A stretch of DNA of 12,869 nucleotides from Candidatus Moraniibacteriota bacterium (GCA_027016355.1 JALWAF010000046.1:1-12869), one strand, 5' to 3'. Counted from the first letter of the stretch, positions 1 to 7,425 are shown. Notes: generated by a model not told the origin, from the sequence alone. Made by a program: numbers and translations.

Positions 1-1
1 A

Positions 2-1270
2 AATGAACAACTTTTTGACAAAAACACACAACTTCAAGAAAGTTTAAATAATTGGACACCATCCCAAAATGTGAATCTAATTCAAATAGGTGGTTGGGGG
101 CTCGATACGGAAAGTGGTGTGGAATATGATAGCATCACAAAGAGAGTGTGGGATTATGAGCAAACAGCAGATGGATTTACTCAAAGGGGATATAAAGATA
201 TACAAGAAGAGATATATAAACCAAAATATACAATAGATGGAGATGATGTAGTTGTGACACCAAGTTCTCTTATGTTTGCAAATTCTCAAAATGTTGAGAG
301 GTATTGGTTGGATTTGTTTAGACATAATAAGGGACCATCACGAAATAGAAAGCATTCAGATATTTTGGAAATAGATAATATAAGGGAATTAATTTTAAAT
401 ATTATTAAAACACATAATGTACAAAATAAGTTACCAAAAAATATTTCAAAAAATCGTCCAAGAGAACATGAAAAAATGACAGAACCACGAATAAGAATGG
501 CCCTATATTCACCCCTAGATATTCACCTCTACGACAAACAAGGCAATCACACTGGACCAATAATAGATGAAAATGGAAATAAAGTAATAGAAGAAAACAT
601 CCCAAACAGTTATTATGATATAATAGGAGAACACAAATTTGTAGGATGGGGAATTAGTAGTAATGTAAAAGTAAATCTAGAAGGATATGATAAAGGTTCA
701 TACACTATTGAATTAAAAGAAATAAGTGCAACAGAAGAAGGAGAAAAAACAGATACACATCTCACAATGAAAAATCTCCCAACAAGCGAAAATACAAAAG
801 TAACATTCACAGTGCCAGAAACAGGACTTACAAATATCTCAAACTTAACAGCAGACTATGATGGTGATGGCATAAATGATTACACTATTACACCAAAAAT
901 CAATGGAGAAGTAACTCTTAGTGAAGGTAAAAGCACAAAAAATACTAGCAATGATAAAGACAGTGATGATGACGAAGATGATGATAAAAAAGAAGATGTT
1001 AAGAATAATGATAACGTAGTTATTGATGATGAAAAGGTTCAATCTTCGGAATCCGAAGGTCGAACCTTGGAAAGCGAAGAATTAAACAATGAATCAAACA
1101 ATAAATCACAAAAAGATAAAAAAGATAACTCAATAACAAAACAAGAAATCAAAAATGATAATGCAAACACAAATCAAAATAACAATATCTCAAGATATAT
1201 ATTAATAATAATTTCATTATTATCAATAATATTTTTGAATATATTTATTTTTAAAAAGTTAATAAAATAA
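2..1270 (+). CDS. Surface alpha/beta hydrolase (LCAT/PGAP1-like), 5'-truncated, C-terminally membrane-anchored
   Basis: The frame is open from the first bases of the window, so this is the C-terminal 422 residues of a larger protein; the GTG at 71 is only an internal Val codon. Numbering from base 2, GDDVVVTPSS (Asp81) followed by KHSDIL (His118) matches the late catalytic Asp and His blocks of LCAT/PGAP1-type lipases. The nucleophile would lie upstream, outside the window. Next comes a beta-rich segment (SPLDIHLYDKQGNHTG and onward) resembling sandwich domains that follow secreted lipases, then a thrombospondin-type-3-like calcium loop (DYDGDGINDYT). A long Asp/Glu/Lys/Asn-rich linker follows, and finally one hydrophobic helix ending KKLIK. 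No LPXTG motif is seen. The protein is probably held on the outer membrane face by its tail. The linker contains a palindromic repeat. Substrate unknown. Confidence 0.7.
   Translation, partial: NEQLFDKNTQLQESLNNWTPSQNVNLIQIGGWGLDTESGVEYDSITKRVWDYEQTADGFTQRGYKDIQEEIYKPKYTIDGDDVVVTPSSLMFANSQNVERYWLDLFRHNKGPSRNRKHSDILEIDNIRELILNIIKTHNVQNKLPKNISKNRPREHEKMTEPRIRMALYSPLDIHLYDKQGNHTGPIIDENGNKVIEENIPNSYYDIIGEHKFVGWGISSNVKVNLEGYDKGSYTIELKEISATEEGEKTDTHLTMKNLPTSENTKVTFTVPETGLTNISNLTADYDGDGINDYTITPKINGEVTLSEGKSTKNTSNDKDSDDDEDDDKKEDVKNNDNVVIDDEKVQSSESEGRTLESEELNNESNNKSQKDKKDNSITKQEIKNDNANTNQNNNISRYILIIISLLSIIFLNIFIFKKLIK
1034..1068. repeat. Imperfect GC-rich palindrome inside a coding linker
   Basis: AAGGTTC AATC TTCGG, a 3-base loop, then CCGAA GGTC GAACCTT gives a stem of 16 pairs with one mismatch and one G-T wobble. 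It is clearly more GC-rich than the surrounding DNA and is read in frame as part of the disordered acidic linker (VQSSESEGRTLE). It looks like a dispersed palindromic repeat tolerated inside a gene. Confidence 0.7.
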
Positions 1271-1275
1271 AAATT

Positions 1276-1701
1276 ATGAAAGAGAAAAAAAAATATTGGT
1301 GGAGATTTATTGTCGTGATAATAAGTTTTTTAGGATTAATATACGCTTATATAATGATATATTCTGAAGAATTACACATATATGAAATAAGAAATGATGT
1401 GGTTATTTTCTTGTTTGGATATCAGAGATATACTGATCCTTTATATTTTATATTTTTAAGTATATTTTTAACTTCAATATTTACTTTTTTCATTTCAGAC
1501 AAAATTTTCAAAAAATGGCTAAAATTCACATTTTGGTGGTTTTTGGTAGCAATCATTTGGATTGCAATTTTACCTGATAGTGTAAACTTCCTAGCAATTC
1601 CAGCGACAAAAGAGAATGTATCAATATGGATGAGTGTGGGATTTGTAATAATAAGCTTAATAATGTTTATTTGGATGAGTATGAAGGGAAAGAAGAATTA
1701 G
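1276..1701 (+). CDS. Small four-helix integral membrane protein, unknown function
   Basis: This 141-residue protein begins 5 bases after the preceding stop, so it is probably co-transcribed with the anchored hydrolase. Four hydrophobic segments are visible: about residues 8-28, 56-74, 85-101 and 115-136. The N-terminus is basic (MKEKKKYWWR) and the C-terminus is KGKKN, suggesting both ends are cytoplasmic. There is no catalytic motif and I do not recognise the family. The start ATG has no Shine-Dalgarno sequence. Near the end, the zero-frame codons form a canonical -1 slippery heptamer (1686-1692). Slippage would extend the protein by 29 codons to a TGA overlapping the next start codon. Confidence 0.65.
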   Translation: MKEKKKYWWRFIVVIISFLGLIYAYIMIYSEELHIYEIRNDVVIFLFGYQRYTDPLYFIFLSIFLTSIFTFFISDKIFKKWLKFTFWWFLVAIIWIAILPDSVNFLAIPATKENVSIWMSVGFVIISLIMFIWMSMKGKKN

Positions 1702-1781
1702 TAGTATTTCTTTTGAGTATGATTAGTGTAGTAATGTGGTATACTGGTAGTAAGAATGTAAAAAATAAAATAATAGTGTGA
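1686..1781 (+). other. Candidate -1 frameshift site and alternative C-terminus
   Basis: The heptamer G GGA AAG lies in the X XXY YYZ phase of the upstream frame. Reading in -1 from it gives GKEE, a hydrophobic stretch (LVVFLLSMISVVMWYTG) and a basic tail, stopping at TGA 1779-1781. That TGA shares a base with the ATG at 1781, the stop-start overlap expected of coupled genes. It could be programmed frameshifting, a recent frameshift mutation, a sequencing error or chance. I saw no strong downstream stem-loop by eye. Confidence 0.3.
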
Positions 1782-3601
1782 TGAAATTTTATATATTTGT
1801 AGTTTTAGTAAGTTTTTTGTTGTCAGTGCATGTTGTATCTGCCAATGTAGTTTTTAATGGGGATTTTGAAACTAACGATTATTCTCAGTGGGAAACTGCC
1901 AATAGTGGTTTAAATTGTCCTAATCCATCTACCCAGGCTCACATTGTTACTAACCCTGTACGACGTGGTACATATTCTACAGAAATGATTGTTCATGATG
2001 GAGATGAACTTTGGGGAGGAGAAAGGTGTGATCTAGAACGACCCCATGCTTACGATGAAAACAAAGGAGATGATTATTGGTATCAATGGTCAACATTTTT
2101 CCCCAGTGATTGGACAAATCTAACGGGGGCACCGGATGATGACTGGTTACTTATTGCCGACTGGCATGCCACGGGAGACCCAGACTTTGAAAATGTTTGT
2201 CAGCCTCTTCAAATTGAAATGAATGCCAGCAATCAATTAATAGCCAAAATGTTAACCGGAGACGTAACGGGGTATGATTGTTATGATGGTTCGGGAAGTG
2301 CAAATGATTATAGCCAAGTAATAGTTGATGGAGTAGAACTAGGAAAATGGAATGACTTTGTGATACATATAAAATGGACACCGGAAAATACAGGGGTTAT
2401 AGAGATATGGCACAAGACCGATGATGAAACTTCCTTTGCTAAAGTATTTGAAAAAACAAATATTCCAACAATGCAATACGTAAACAATACAAATAATGTA
2501 GATTCTCCAAATTTTATGTTAGCCCATTATCGTTCCTTGGAGCAGTCTCATACCTCTACTCTCTATCATGATGAATTTAAGCAAATGACCAGTGTGCACG
2601 ACTTGGATGACAAAAATGGAATCTGGTGGCAACCAAAAGCTTCTCAACATTTAACCTGGCAATGGGATTTAAGTGATAGTAATTTAGACACTTCTTTTGA
2701 TGTTGATGTTTATGATATTGATTTATTTGATACTCCCCAGTCCAAGATTGACCAGTTACATAGTGATGGTAAAAAAGTAATTTGTTATTTTTCGGCTGGT
2801 AGTTATGAGAATTGGAGAGACGATGCGGAAGATTTCCCAGAATCAGTTAAAGGGTATGACCTTGATGGATGGGCGGGAGAAAAATGGTTGGATATCAGAG
2901 AAGGACTAGGAGATGTTGACGGGAATGGCACATCAGATTCTGTGGAATTGAGAAACATAATGAAGGCTAGACTGGATATGGCAGTGACAAAGAATTGTGA
3001 TGGAGTGGAACCAGACAATGTAGATGGATATGCTAACAATACAGGGTTTCCTTTAACAGCCAATGACCAATTAACATACAATAATTGGCTTGCCACGGAA
3101 GCTCATAATAGGAATTTATCCATTGGACTTAAAAATGATATTGACCAGATTAATGATTTAATTGGTAATTTTGACTGGGCCTTAAATGAACAATGTTATC
3201 AGTATAATGAGTGTGATGGTTATCAAACATTTATTACAGCGGATAAACCAGTGTTTGGGGTTGAATACAATTTAGAACCATCAGAATTTTGTTCTCAGGC
3301 AAATACTAGCGGGTATTCTTGGCTTAAAAAACATCTTAATCTTGACTCTTGGCGATATGGCTGTGAGGACTATATGTCTGTTCGTGCTGACGTAGATCAA
3401 AGCTCTACTATTAATGCCACGGATGCTTTACTAACTCTTAGAAAATATGCAGGATTGGATATGAGTGGGACTAATTGGGTTGATACTGTTACTACTGGAG
3501 ATGTTAATTGTGACAGTGTAATCAATTCTGTTGATGCACAGTTAATTTTGAAGTATTCTTTGGGATTGGATGTGAGTGGAGATGGATGGTGTGTGAATTG
3601 A
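1781..3601 (+). CDS. Secreted polysaccharide-lyase-like / GH114 enzyme with C-terminal dockerin
   Basis: I chose ATG 1781 over GTG 1778, so residue numbers counted from 1778 are one higher. The signal peptide is MKFYIFVVLVSFLLSVHVVSA. Residues about 24-268 resemble the jelly-roll polysaccharide lyase family of heparin lyase I (PF14099): NGDFET, GGERCDLE, YWYQWSTFFPSDW, ELGKWNDFVIHIKW, TGVIEIW. Residues about 280-520 match GH114, the endo-alpha-1,4-polygalactosaminidase barrel: WWQPKASQHLTWQWDL, VICYFSAGSYE, CDGVEPDNVDGY, LNEQCYQYNEC. Acidic candidates are Asp413 and Glu471 (numbered from 1778). Residues about 536-607 are a type I dockerin with two calcium loops, DVDQSSTINATD and DVNCDSVINSVD. 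It ends WCVN, like the dockerin of the next gene. It probably cleaves a galactosamine-containing glycan outside the cell; the substrate is inferred from family only. Confidence 0.85.
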   Translation: MKFYIFVVLVSFLLSVHVVSANVVFNGDFETNDYSQWETANSGLNCPNPSTQAHIVTNPVRRGTYSTEMIVHDGDELWGGERCDLERPHAYDENKGDDYWYQWSTFFPSDWTNLTGAPDDDWLLIADWHATGDPDFENVCQPLQIEMNASNQLIAKMLTGDVTGYDCYDGSGSANDYSQVIVDGVELGKWNDFVIHIKWTPENTGVIEIWHKTDDETSFAKVFEKTNIPTMQYVNNTNNVDSPNFMLAHYRSLEQSHTSTLYHDEFKQMTSVHDLDDKNGIWWQPKASQHLTWQWDLSDSNLDTSFDVDVYDIDLFDTPQSKIDQLHSDGKKVICYFSAGSYENWRDDAEDFPESVKGYDLDGWAGEKWLDIREGLGDVDGNGTSDSVELRNIMKARLDMAVTKNCDGVEPDNVDGYANNTGFPLTANDQLTYNNWLATEAHNRNLSIGLKNDIDQINDLIGNFDWALNEQCYQYNECDGYQTFITADKPVFGVEYNLEPSEFCSQANTSGYSWLKKHLNLDSWRYGCEDYMSVRADVDQSSTINATDALLTLRKYAGLDMSGTNWVDTVTTGDVNCDSVINSVDAQLILKYSLGLDVSGDGWCVN

Positions 3602-3632
3602 GATATGATTAATTGTTTGAAATAATTTTTAT

Positions 3633-6041
3633 ATGTACAAAAAATATATATTTTTAATTGCAATAAGTATACTTAGTTTTAATCATATAGCTTTAGCTGA
3701 TGTATATGACGATGTTGATGCATCTGGTGTTGTTGATGATACGGATGTTTCATTAACGTTGAGGCATTCTGTCGGATTGTCGATGGATCAGACTGCATGG
3801 AGAAATGGTGATGGCGTAGGAGATGTTAATTGTAGTGGTAGTTCTACTACGGTGGATGCAATGCTTATTTTGAGAAAAACACTTGGTTTAGATCTAAATA
3901 ATACAACATGGTGTACTAATATTGTATATGGTGCTTTGGGAGACTATACAGTTCTTACACATACAGAAGTAGATGAGGGGAATACAACGGTATACTATCC
4001 ATCGGATATGAGCCCAACGCATAAAGTACCGGTAGTATTTTTTATGCCCGGTTGGCTTTCGGCAAATCCTCAGGATTATCAAACATTGTTGAATTTTATT
4101 GCCAGTCACGGGTATGCGGTAATTTACTCCAAAGATTACTATGGGTCAACAGAAGACTTTATTCAAAGATTTGAAAAGATGCTAGATGGTGCAAATGATA
4201 TTTTACCATCATTGGATACAACAAGAATTGGTGTTGTAGGACATTCTTCGGGCGGAGGAGACACTTTCAGAATGCTTGAATATTTTTCAAATAAGGGTTA
4301 TGGACAAAATGGGAGGTTTTTAATGGCATTGGACCCATGGTTTGCTTTTGATATGACAAGTGAGAGGATGAGGAATCTTCCTGTCAATAGTAATATTGTT
4401 ATTTTGCAATTTGGTGATGATGGTGGAGATACAGATGCACGTATTCCGCTGAGTGAATACGCACTACTAGATTCTATTGATAATAGTAAAAAAGATTATC
4501 AGGTTTATAATCAAGAAAATGCCAATCACGGTTATCCTTCTGGAGATAAACCAGTGGAAGATATGCAGGGAGTACTTAAACCACTGGACGCTCTAATGGA
4601 CTATACTTTTGGTGCGGGTACGCAACAAGCTCATGATGTTGCCTTGGAAGTTGGTAACGATGATCCGTATAATACAGGTTTGCAAAGTGTGAGAGAAATT
4701 TTTCAATATCCATATCGTTGCAATAGTCATAAAAATAGATCAGAAGTAATGGATATAGATTATTGTCATCAATATTTGGGTGGAAAAACATATCCAGATG
4801 ATACTATTTTTGATGATCAACAGGAAGCTAATGTGGCCGAGCCAAATTATTTAGCATCATACATTGATCCAGTTTTTGGTAACAGGGTAACACGTATTAC
4901 AGATCGAGCAAATCAAAACGCTAATGCGCACAATTACCCCAAAACCCAATCATGGAACGCAGATATGAGTCTCATTCGTTTTGGTTATCGGCTTTATAAT
5001 GCGGATGATTTTTCTGAGTCACCATTGACAATGAACCAGCATTTACGAGGTAGTTTAACGGAGATGAAATGGTCTTCATATGAACCGAATGTTTTTTATG
5101 GTATAGATGTGCGTGCAGATAGATTTGTCTTTATGAAGGCAACTATAGATAATCAGAATAATACTATAACGTATGAAGATATGCCACTAAAAGTACAAGG
5201 GCAAGAAGATGAAATTACATTTATGAAAAGTGAGTATGATGAATTGAAGCTTGGTAAATATGAGGGAAATTTAGATTATCAAGACAATTACGTTGTTTTT
5301 GCTGGAAGGAAAAAAGATACAAATAGGGTAACACTTATTGTTTATCATTTAAAAGATAATTATGGTACGGACTATAACACTATAGAATCACAAAAAACTT
5401 TTAATGACATGAAATGGTATGTAGAAGATGATAATGGAAATTTTAATCCAAATGATAGTTCTGGAGATAATCAAATGCTTGATTGGGCATCGATTTCTGC
5501 TCTAGGTAATTATGTGATTGTAAATTATCGTAGCAAAAAAGATGATTCAGAGCAAGAGTATACCATAGAGCAGTATGACAGAGGTCTTAATCATATAAGG
5601 AGATTAGCGGAAGATGCAGCGCATGGTGATTTAGGTCTCGATGTCAATGATAAGGAGGTATATGTGCAATTTGGTTTTGGCACTCTTAATGGAGAGGATA
5701 ATACGGGAATTTGGATGTATCCACTTGATGGGTCTGCTCGTGTACAGCTACTTCCAGATAAATATAACGGAGGACATGTGAGTTGTCGTAATTATCAGCG
5801 TCCAGGATGGTGTTATCTCAATACTAGATATTTATGGAATGGTTCTGGAGTTCGAGAAGTTTTTGCGCTTAAGCTTGATGGTAGTGAAACAGTAGAGCGT
5901 TTTGCCCAAACCCACAATAGTACTGGTAATTCTGGCTATACACAGGTGGGAGTTTCTCCTGATGGTACTCAGGTACTTTTTGCCAGTGATTGGGGAGATG
6001 GTCAATTGCCAGAAGATACATTTTTGGTCACTGTAGAATAA
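3633..6041 (+). CDS. Secreted dockerin - alpha/beta hydrolase - beta-propeller protein
   Basis: The gene lies 31 bases after the GH114 gene on the same strand and is probably co-transcribed. The signal peptide is MYKKYIFLIAISILSFNHIALA. Residues 24-96 are an N-terminal dockerin with loops DVDASGVVDDTD and DVNCSGSSTTVD, closing with WCTN. Residues about 98-335 are a dienelactone-hydrolase/chlorophyllase-like alpha/beta hydrolase. The nucleophile elbow is GHSSGGG (Ser205), a likely acid is in LQFGDDGGD (Asp262 or Asp263), and the His is in NHGYP (His299). About 390-802 looks like a TolB/WD40-type beta-propeller: repeated strands, VTRITDRANQN, and the final GVSPDGTQVLFASDWGDG, a typical PD40-like blade. 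The propeller could bind a glycan or be a second catalytic domain. Esterase activity is plausible; the substrate is unknown. The second calcium loop has Thr at position 9, so its metal binding may be weaker. Confidence 0.8.
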   Translation: MYKKYIFLIAISILSFNHIALADVYDDVDASGVVDDTDVSLTLRHSVGLSMDQTAWRNGDGVGDVNCSGSSTTVDAMLILRKTLGLDLNNTTWCTNIVYGALGDYTVLTHTEVDEGNTTVYYPSDMSPTHKVPVVFFMPGWLSANPQDYQTLLNFIASHGYAVIYSKDYYGSTEDFIQRFEKMLDGANDILPSLDTTRIGVVGHSSGGGDTFRMLEYFSNKGYGQNGRFLMALDPWFAFDMTSERMRNLPVNSNIVILQFGDDGGDTDARIPLSEYALLDSIDNSKKDYQVYNQENANHGYPSGDKPVEDMQGVLKPLDALMDYTFGAGTQQAHDVALEVGNDDPYNTGLQSVREIFQYPYRCNSHKNRSEVMDIDYCHQYLGGKTYPDDTIFDDQQEANVAEPNYLASYIDPVFGNRVTRITDRANQNANAHNYPKTQSWNADMSLIRFGYRLYNADDFSESPLTMNQHLRGSLTEMKWSSYEPNVFYGIDVRADRFVFMKATIDNQNNTITYEDMPLKVQGQEDEITFMKSEYDELKLGKYEGNLDYQDNYVVFAGRKKDTNRVTLIVYHLKDNYGTDYNTIESQKTFNDMKWYVEDDNGNFNPNDSSGDNQMLDWASISALGNYVIVNYRSKKDDSEQEYTIEQYDRGLNHIRRLAEDAAHGDLGLDVNDKEVYVQFGFGTLNGEDNTGIWMYPLDGSARVQLLPDKYNGGHVSCRNYQRPGWCYLNTRYLWNGSGVREVFALKLDGSETVERFAQTHNSTGNSGYTQVGVSPDGTQVLFASDWGDGQLPEDTFLVTVE

Positions 6042-6095
6042 TGTTGTATATGTAGAGTTTTGTAGTAATTTCTCACACCTCTAGTCATAAAAAAT

Positions 6096-6120
6096 GTCAT
6101 TCCCGCGTAGGCGGGAATCC
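6096..6120. repeat. GTCATTCC-type hairpin repeat, left arm
   Basis: GTCATTCCCGC, then GTAG, then GCGGGAATCC forms an 8-bp stem (ATTCCCGC/GCGGGAAT) with a 4-base loop. This is the widespread dispersed palindrome type often seen in bacterial intergenic DNA. It follows the propeller gene stop by 54 bases and could impede transcription, but it has no T-tract on the plus strand. Confidence 0.75.
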
Positions 6121-6223
6121 AGTACGTTTTGTATGAATTATATAATTAAAATAAATTTTCAAAGTTTGTAGTATGTTATAATTAAATTATGTTAAATTAT
6201 ATAGGAATTCACTTGTAATTCTA

Positions 6224-6247
6224 GATTCCCGCCTACGCGGGAATGAC
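6224..6247. repeat. GTCATTCC-type hairpin repeat, right arm
   Basis: GATTCCCGCC TACGCGGGAATGAC is the reverse complement of the left arm at 6096-6119. The two arms can fold separately as hairpins or pair with each other across about 100 bases of AT-rich DNA. Confidence 0.75.
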
Positions 6248-6305
6248 CAGGTGTGTGAGAAATTATGTTTTATAAATTTATGTGATTATTAATTGATATG
6301 TTATA

Positions 6306-6334
6306 TTGTAAAGACAATATGATTAATCTATAAG
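6306..6334 (+). promoter_or_regulatory. Candidate promoter for the cohesin gene
   Basis: TTGTAA (6306-6311), a 17-base spacer, then TATAAG (6329-6334) gives 4/6 and 5/6 matches to sigma-70 boxes, ending 21 bases before the ATG at 6356. A 7-bp hairpin (ATATTGT, loop AAAG, ACAATAT; 6303-6320) overlaps the -35 box and could be an operator. The DNA is very AT-rich, so chance matches are common. Confidence 0.4.
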
Positions 6335-6355
6335 ATAAATAGTAATAAAAAAATA

Positions 6356-7315
6356 ATGAAAAAAATATATATAGGAATAATTTGTGCATCTTTGATGTTA
6401 ATTGTAAGCAATATTGCTCAGGCGGCTGAAGGTGATGTTTGGATTACACCAACTACACAAGAAATTGGAGCTAATACAAATTTTGATATTGATGTACATA
6501 TTAATACGGGTGGTAAAAATTTAGGTGCATTTAATATATATCTTGATTTTGATGCCGACAAAGTCACAATTGATACTACACAAGGAAGTGATGGGATAAG
6601 TAAGACCGCAACAACTACAAATTATTCCGTTTTAGCAAATCCAAATGATATTTCAAACAATCATTATAGATTTGCAGGCATTCATCAAGAAGGTATTGGT
6701 GGGAATGATGTGCATGTAGTGACAATTCATGCTAAAACAACAGCAAATTTTACTGACTCTGTGACAATAACACCAAGAATAAGTGAATTATCTAATGAAC
6801 TAGGACATGCTTTAAATAGTGGAAATATGACATATACAACAATTATAAATCCACAAACGCAAGGTTTGCTCTACCGCTTCTGGAGTAAAAAAAACAAATC
6901 TCATTTCTACACAGCAAATAAAGAAGAAAAAAACTATATCATAGCACACTATGATGAATATACATGGAAATATGAAGGAGTAGCAAATGATGTATTTACA
7001 ACTCAAGTATCAAATTCAACACCTGTATATAGATTTTGGAGTAAAAAGAACAAAGGACATTTTTATACAGCAAGTGAAGAAGAGAAAAATTATGTCATAA
7101 ATCATTATGATGATTATGTATGGAAGTATGAAGGAATAGCATATTATGCATATTCAACACAACAATCAAATACAAAACCAGTATATAGATTTTGGAGTAA
7201 AAAAAATAGACATCACTTCTACACAGCAAGTGAAGATGAAAAAAACTATGTAATATCACACTATGATGACTATGTATGGAAGTATGAAGGAATGGCTTGG
7301 TATGTCATGGAATAA
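6356..7315 (+). CDS. Secreted cohesin-domain protein with three DUF5648 repeats
   Basis: 319 residues. The signal peptide is MKKIYIGIICASLMLIVSNIAQA, with cleavage near AQA-AEG. Residues about 27-160 fit the cohesin beta-sandwich pattern: WITPTTQEIGANTNFDIDVHI, LGAFNIYLDFDADKVTI, and later HVVTIHAKTTANFTDSVTIT. Cohesins bind dockerins, and the two genes just upstream encode dockerin enzymes. Residues 172-319 are three DUF5648-type repeats with a 52-residue period, each with YRFWSKKN, HFYTA, EEKNY or DEKNY, and WKYEG. These repeats are common on secreted proteins and may bind glycan or wall. There is one cohesin only, and no SLH domain, LPXTG motif, second dockerin or C-terminal membrane helix, so attachment is unexplained. 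There is no Shine-Dalgarno sequence, and a separate promoter is likely. Confidence 0.8.
   Translation: MKKIYIGIICASLMLIVSNIAQAAEGDVWITPTTQEIGANTNFDIDVHINTGGKNLGAFNIYLDFDADKVTIDTTQGSDGISKTATTTNYSVLANPNDISNNHYRFAGIHQEGIGGNDVHVVTIHAKTTANFTDSVTITPRISELSNELGHALNSGNMTYTTIINPQTQGLLYRFWSKKNKSHFYTANKEEKNYIIAHYDEYTWKYEGVANDVFTTQVSNSTPVYRFWSKKNKGHFYTASEEEKNYVINHYDDYVWKYEGIAYYAYSTQQSNTKPVYRFWSKKNRHHFYTASEDEKNYVISHYDDYVWKYEGMAWYVME
6869..7315 (+). repeat. Three 156-bp in-gene tandem repeats (DUF5648 modules)
   Basis: Units start at 6869, 7025 and 7181 with an exact 156-base period; the last is cut short by the stop codon. Units 2 and 3 share nearly the same codons (gtatatagattttgg). Unit 1 encodes the same residues with different codons (ctctaccgcttctgg), so it is older or came from another source. 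Confidence 0.85.
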
Positions 7316-7359
7316 AATAAAAAACATTTAGTTTCAAATTATGGTTGTATAGATTTAGA

Positions 7360-7387
7360 TTGCAACAAAAATTTATTGTGATACAAT
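7360..7387 (+). promoter_or_regulatory. Candidate extended -10 promoter for the exporter operon
   Basis: TTGCAA (7360-7365), a 16-base spacer, then TACAAT (7382-7387) preceded by TGA, which gives the extended -10 motif TGnTACAAT. It lies 38 bases before the ATG at 7426. Downstream, ACCTA/TAGGT (7394-7408) makes a 5-bp stem followed by TGTTTTTATT, a weak attenuator-like structure. No Shine-Dalgarno sequence is seen. Confidence 0.45.
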
Positions 7388-7425
7388 GAGGATACCTATA
7401 GATTAGGTGTTTTTATTGTATATTT

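Larger units (their letters stand above)
6066..6265. mobile_element. MITE-like element with 13-bp terminal inverted repeats
   Basis: This fills most of the 314-bp gap between the propeller and cohesin genes. The ends are TAATTTCTCACAC (6066-6078) and its exact complement GTGTGAGAAATTA (6253-6265). Inside each end is a GC-rich hairpin in inverted orientation, at 6096-6120 and 6224-6247. The centre is AT-rich and non-coding. The outermost TA on both sides could be a TA target duplication of the IS630/Tc1-mariner type, but no longer duplication is visible. There is no transposase, so it would be non-autonomous. Confidence 0.6.

Noticed and set aside
71..73. GTG at 71 as the true start of the first gene
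   Set aside because: The frame is open upstream to the window edge, and the visible part lacks the hydrolase nucleophile and a signal peptide, so the gene is truncated by the window.
1719..1781. A separate 20-codon gene starting at ATG 1719
   Set aside because: It is very short and has no ribosome binding site; the stretch is better considered as a possible -1 extension of the upstream gene or as chance.
3599..3601. TGA read as glycine (Gracilibacteria/SR1-type code)
   Set aside because: The TGA follows WCVN, the same natural dockerin end seen as WCTN in the next protein, and no TGA interrupts any other conserved domain.
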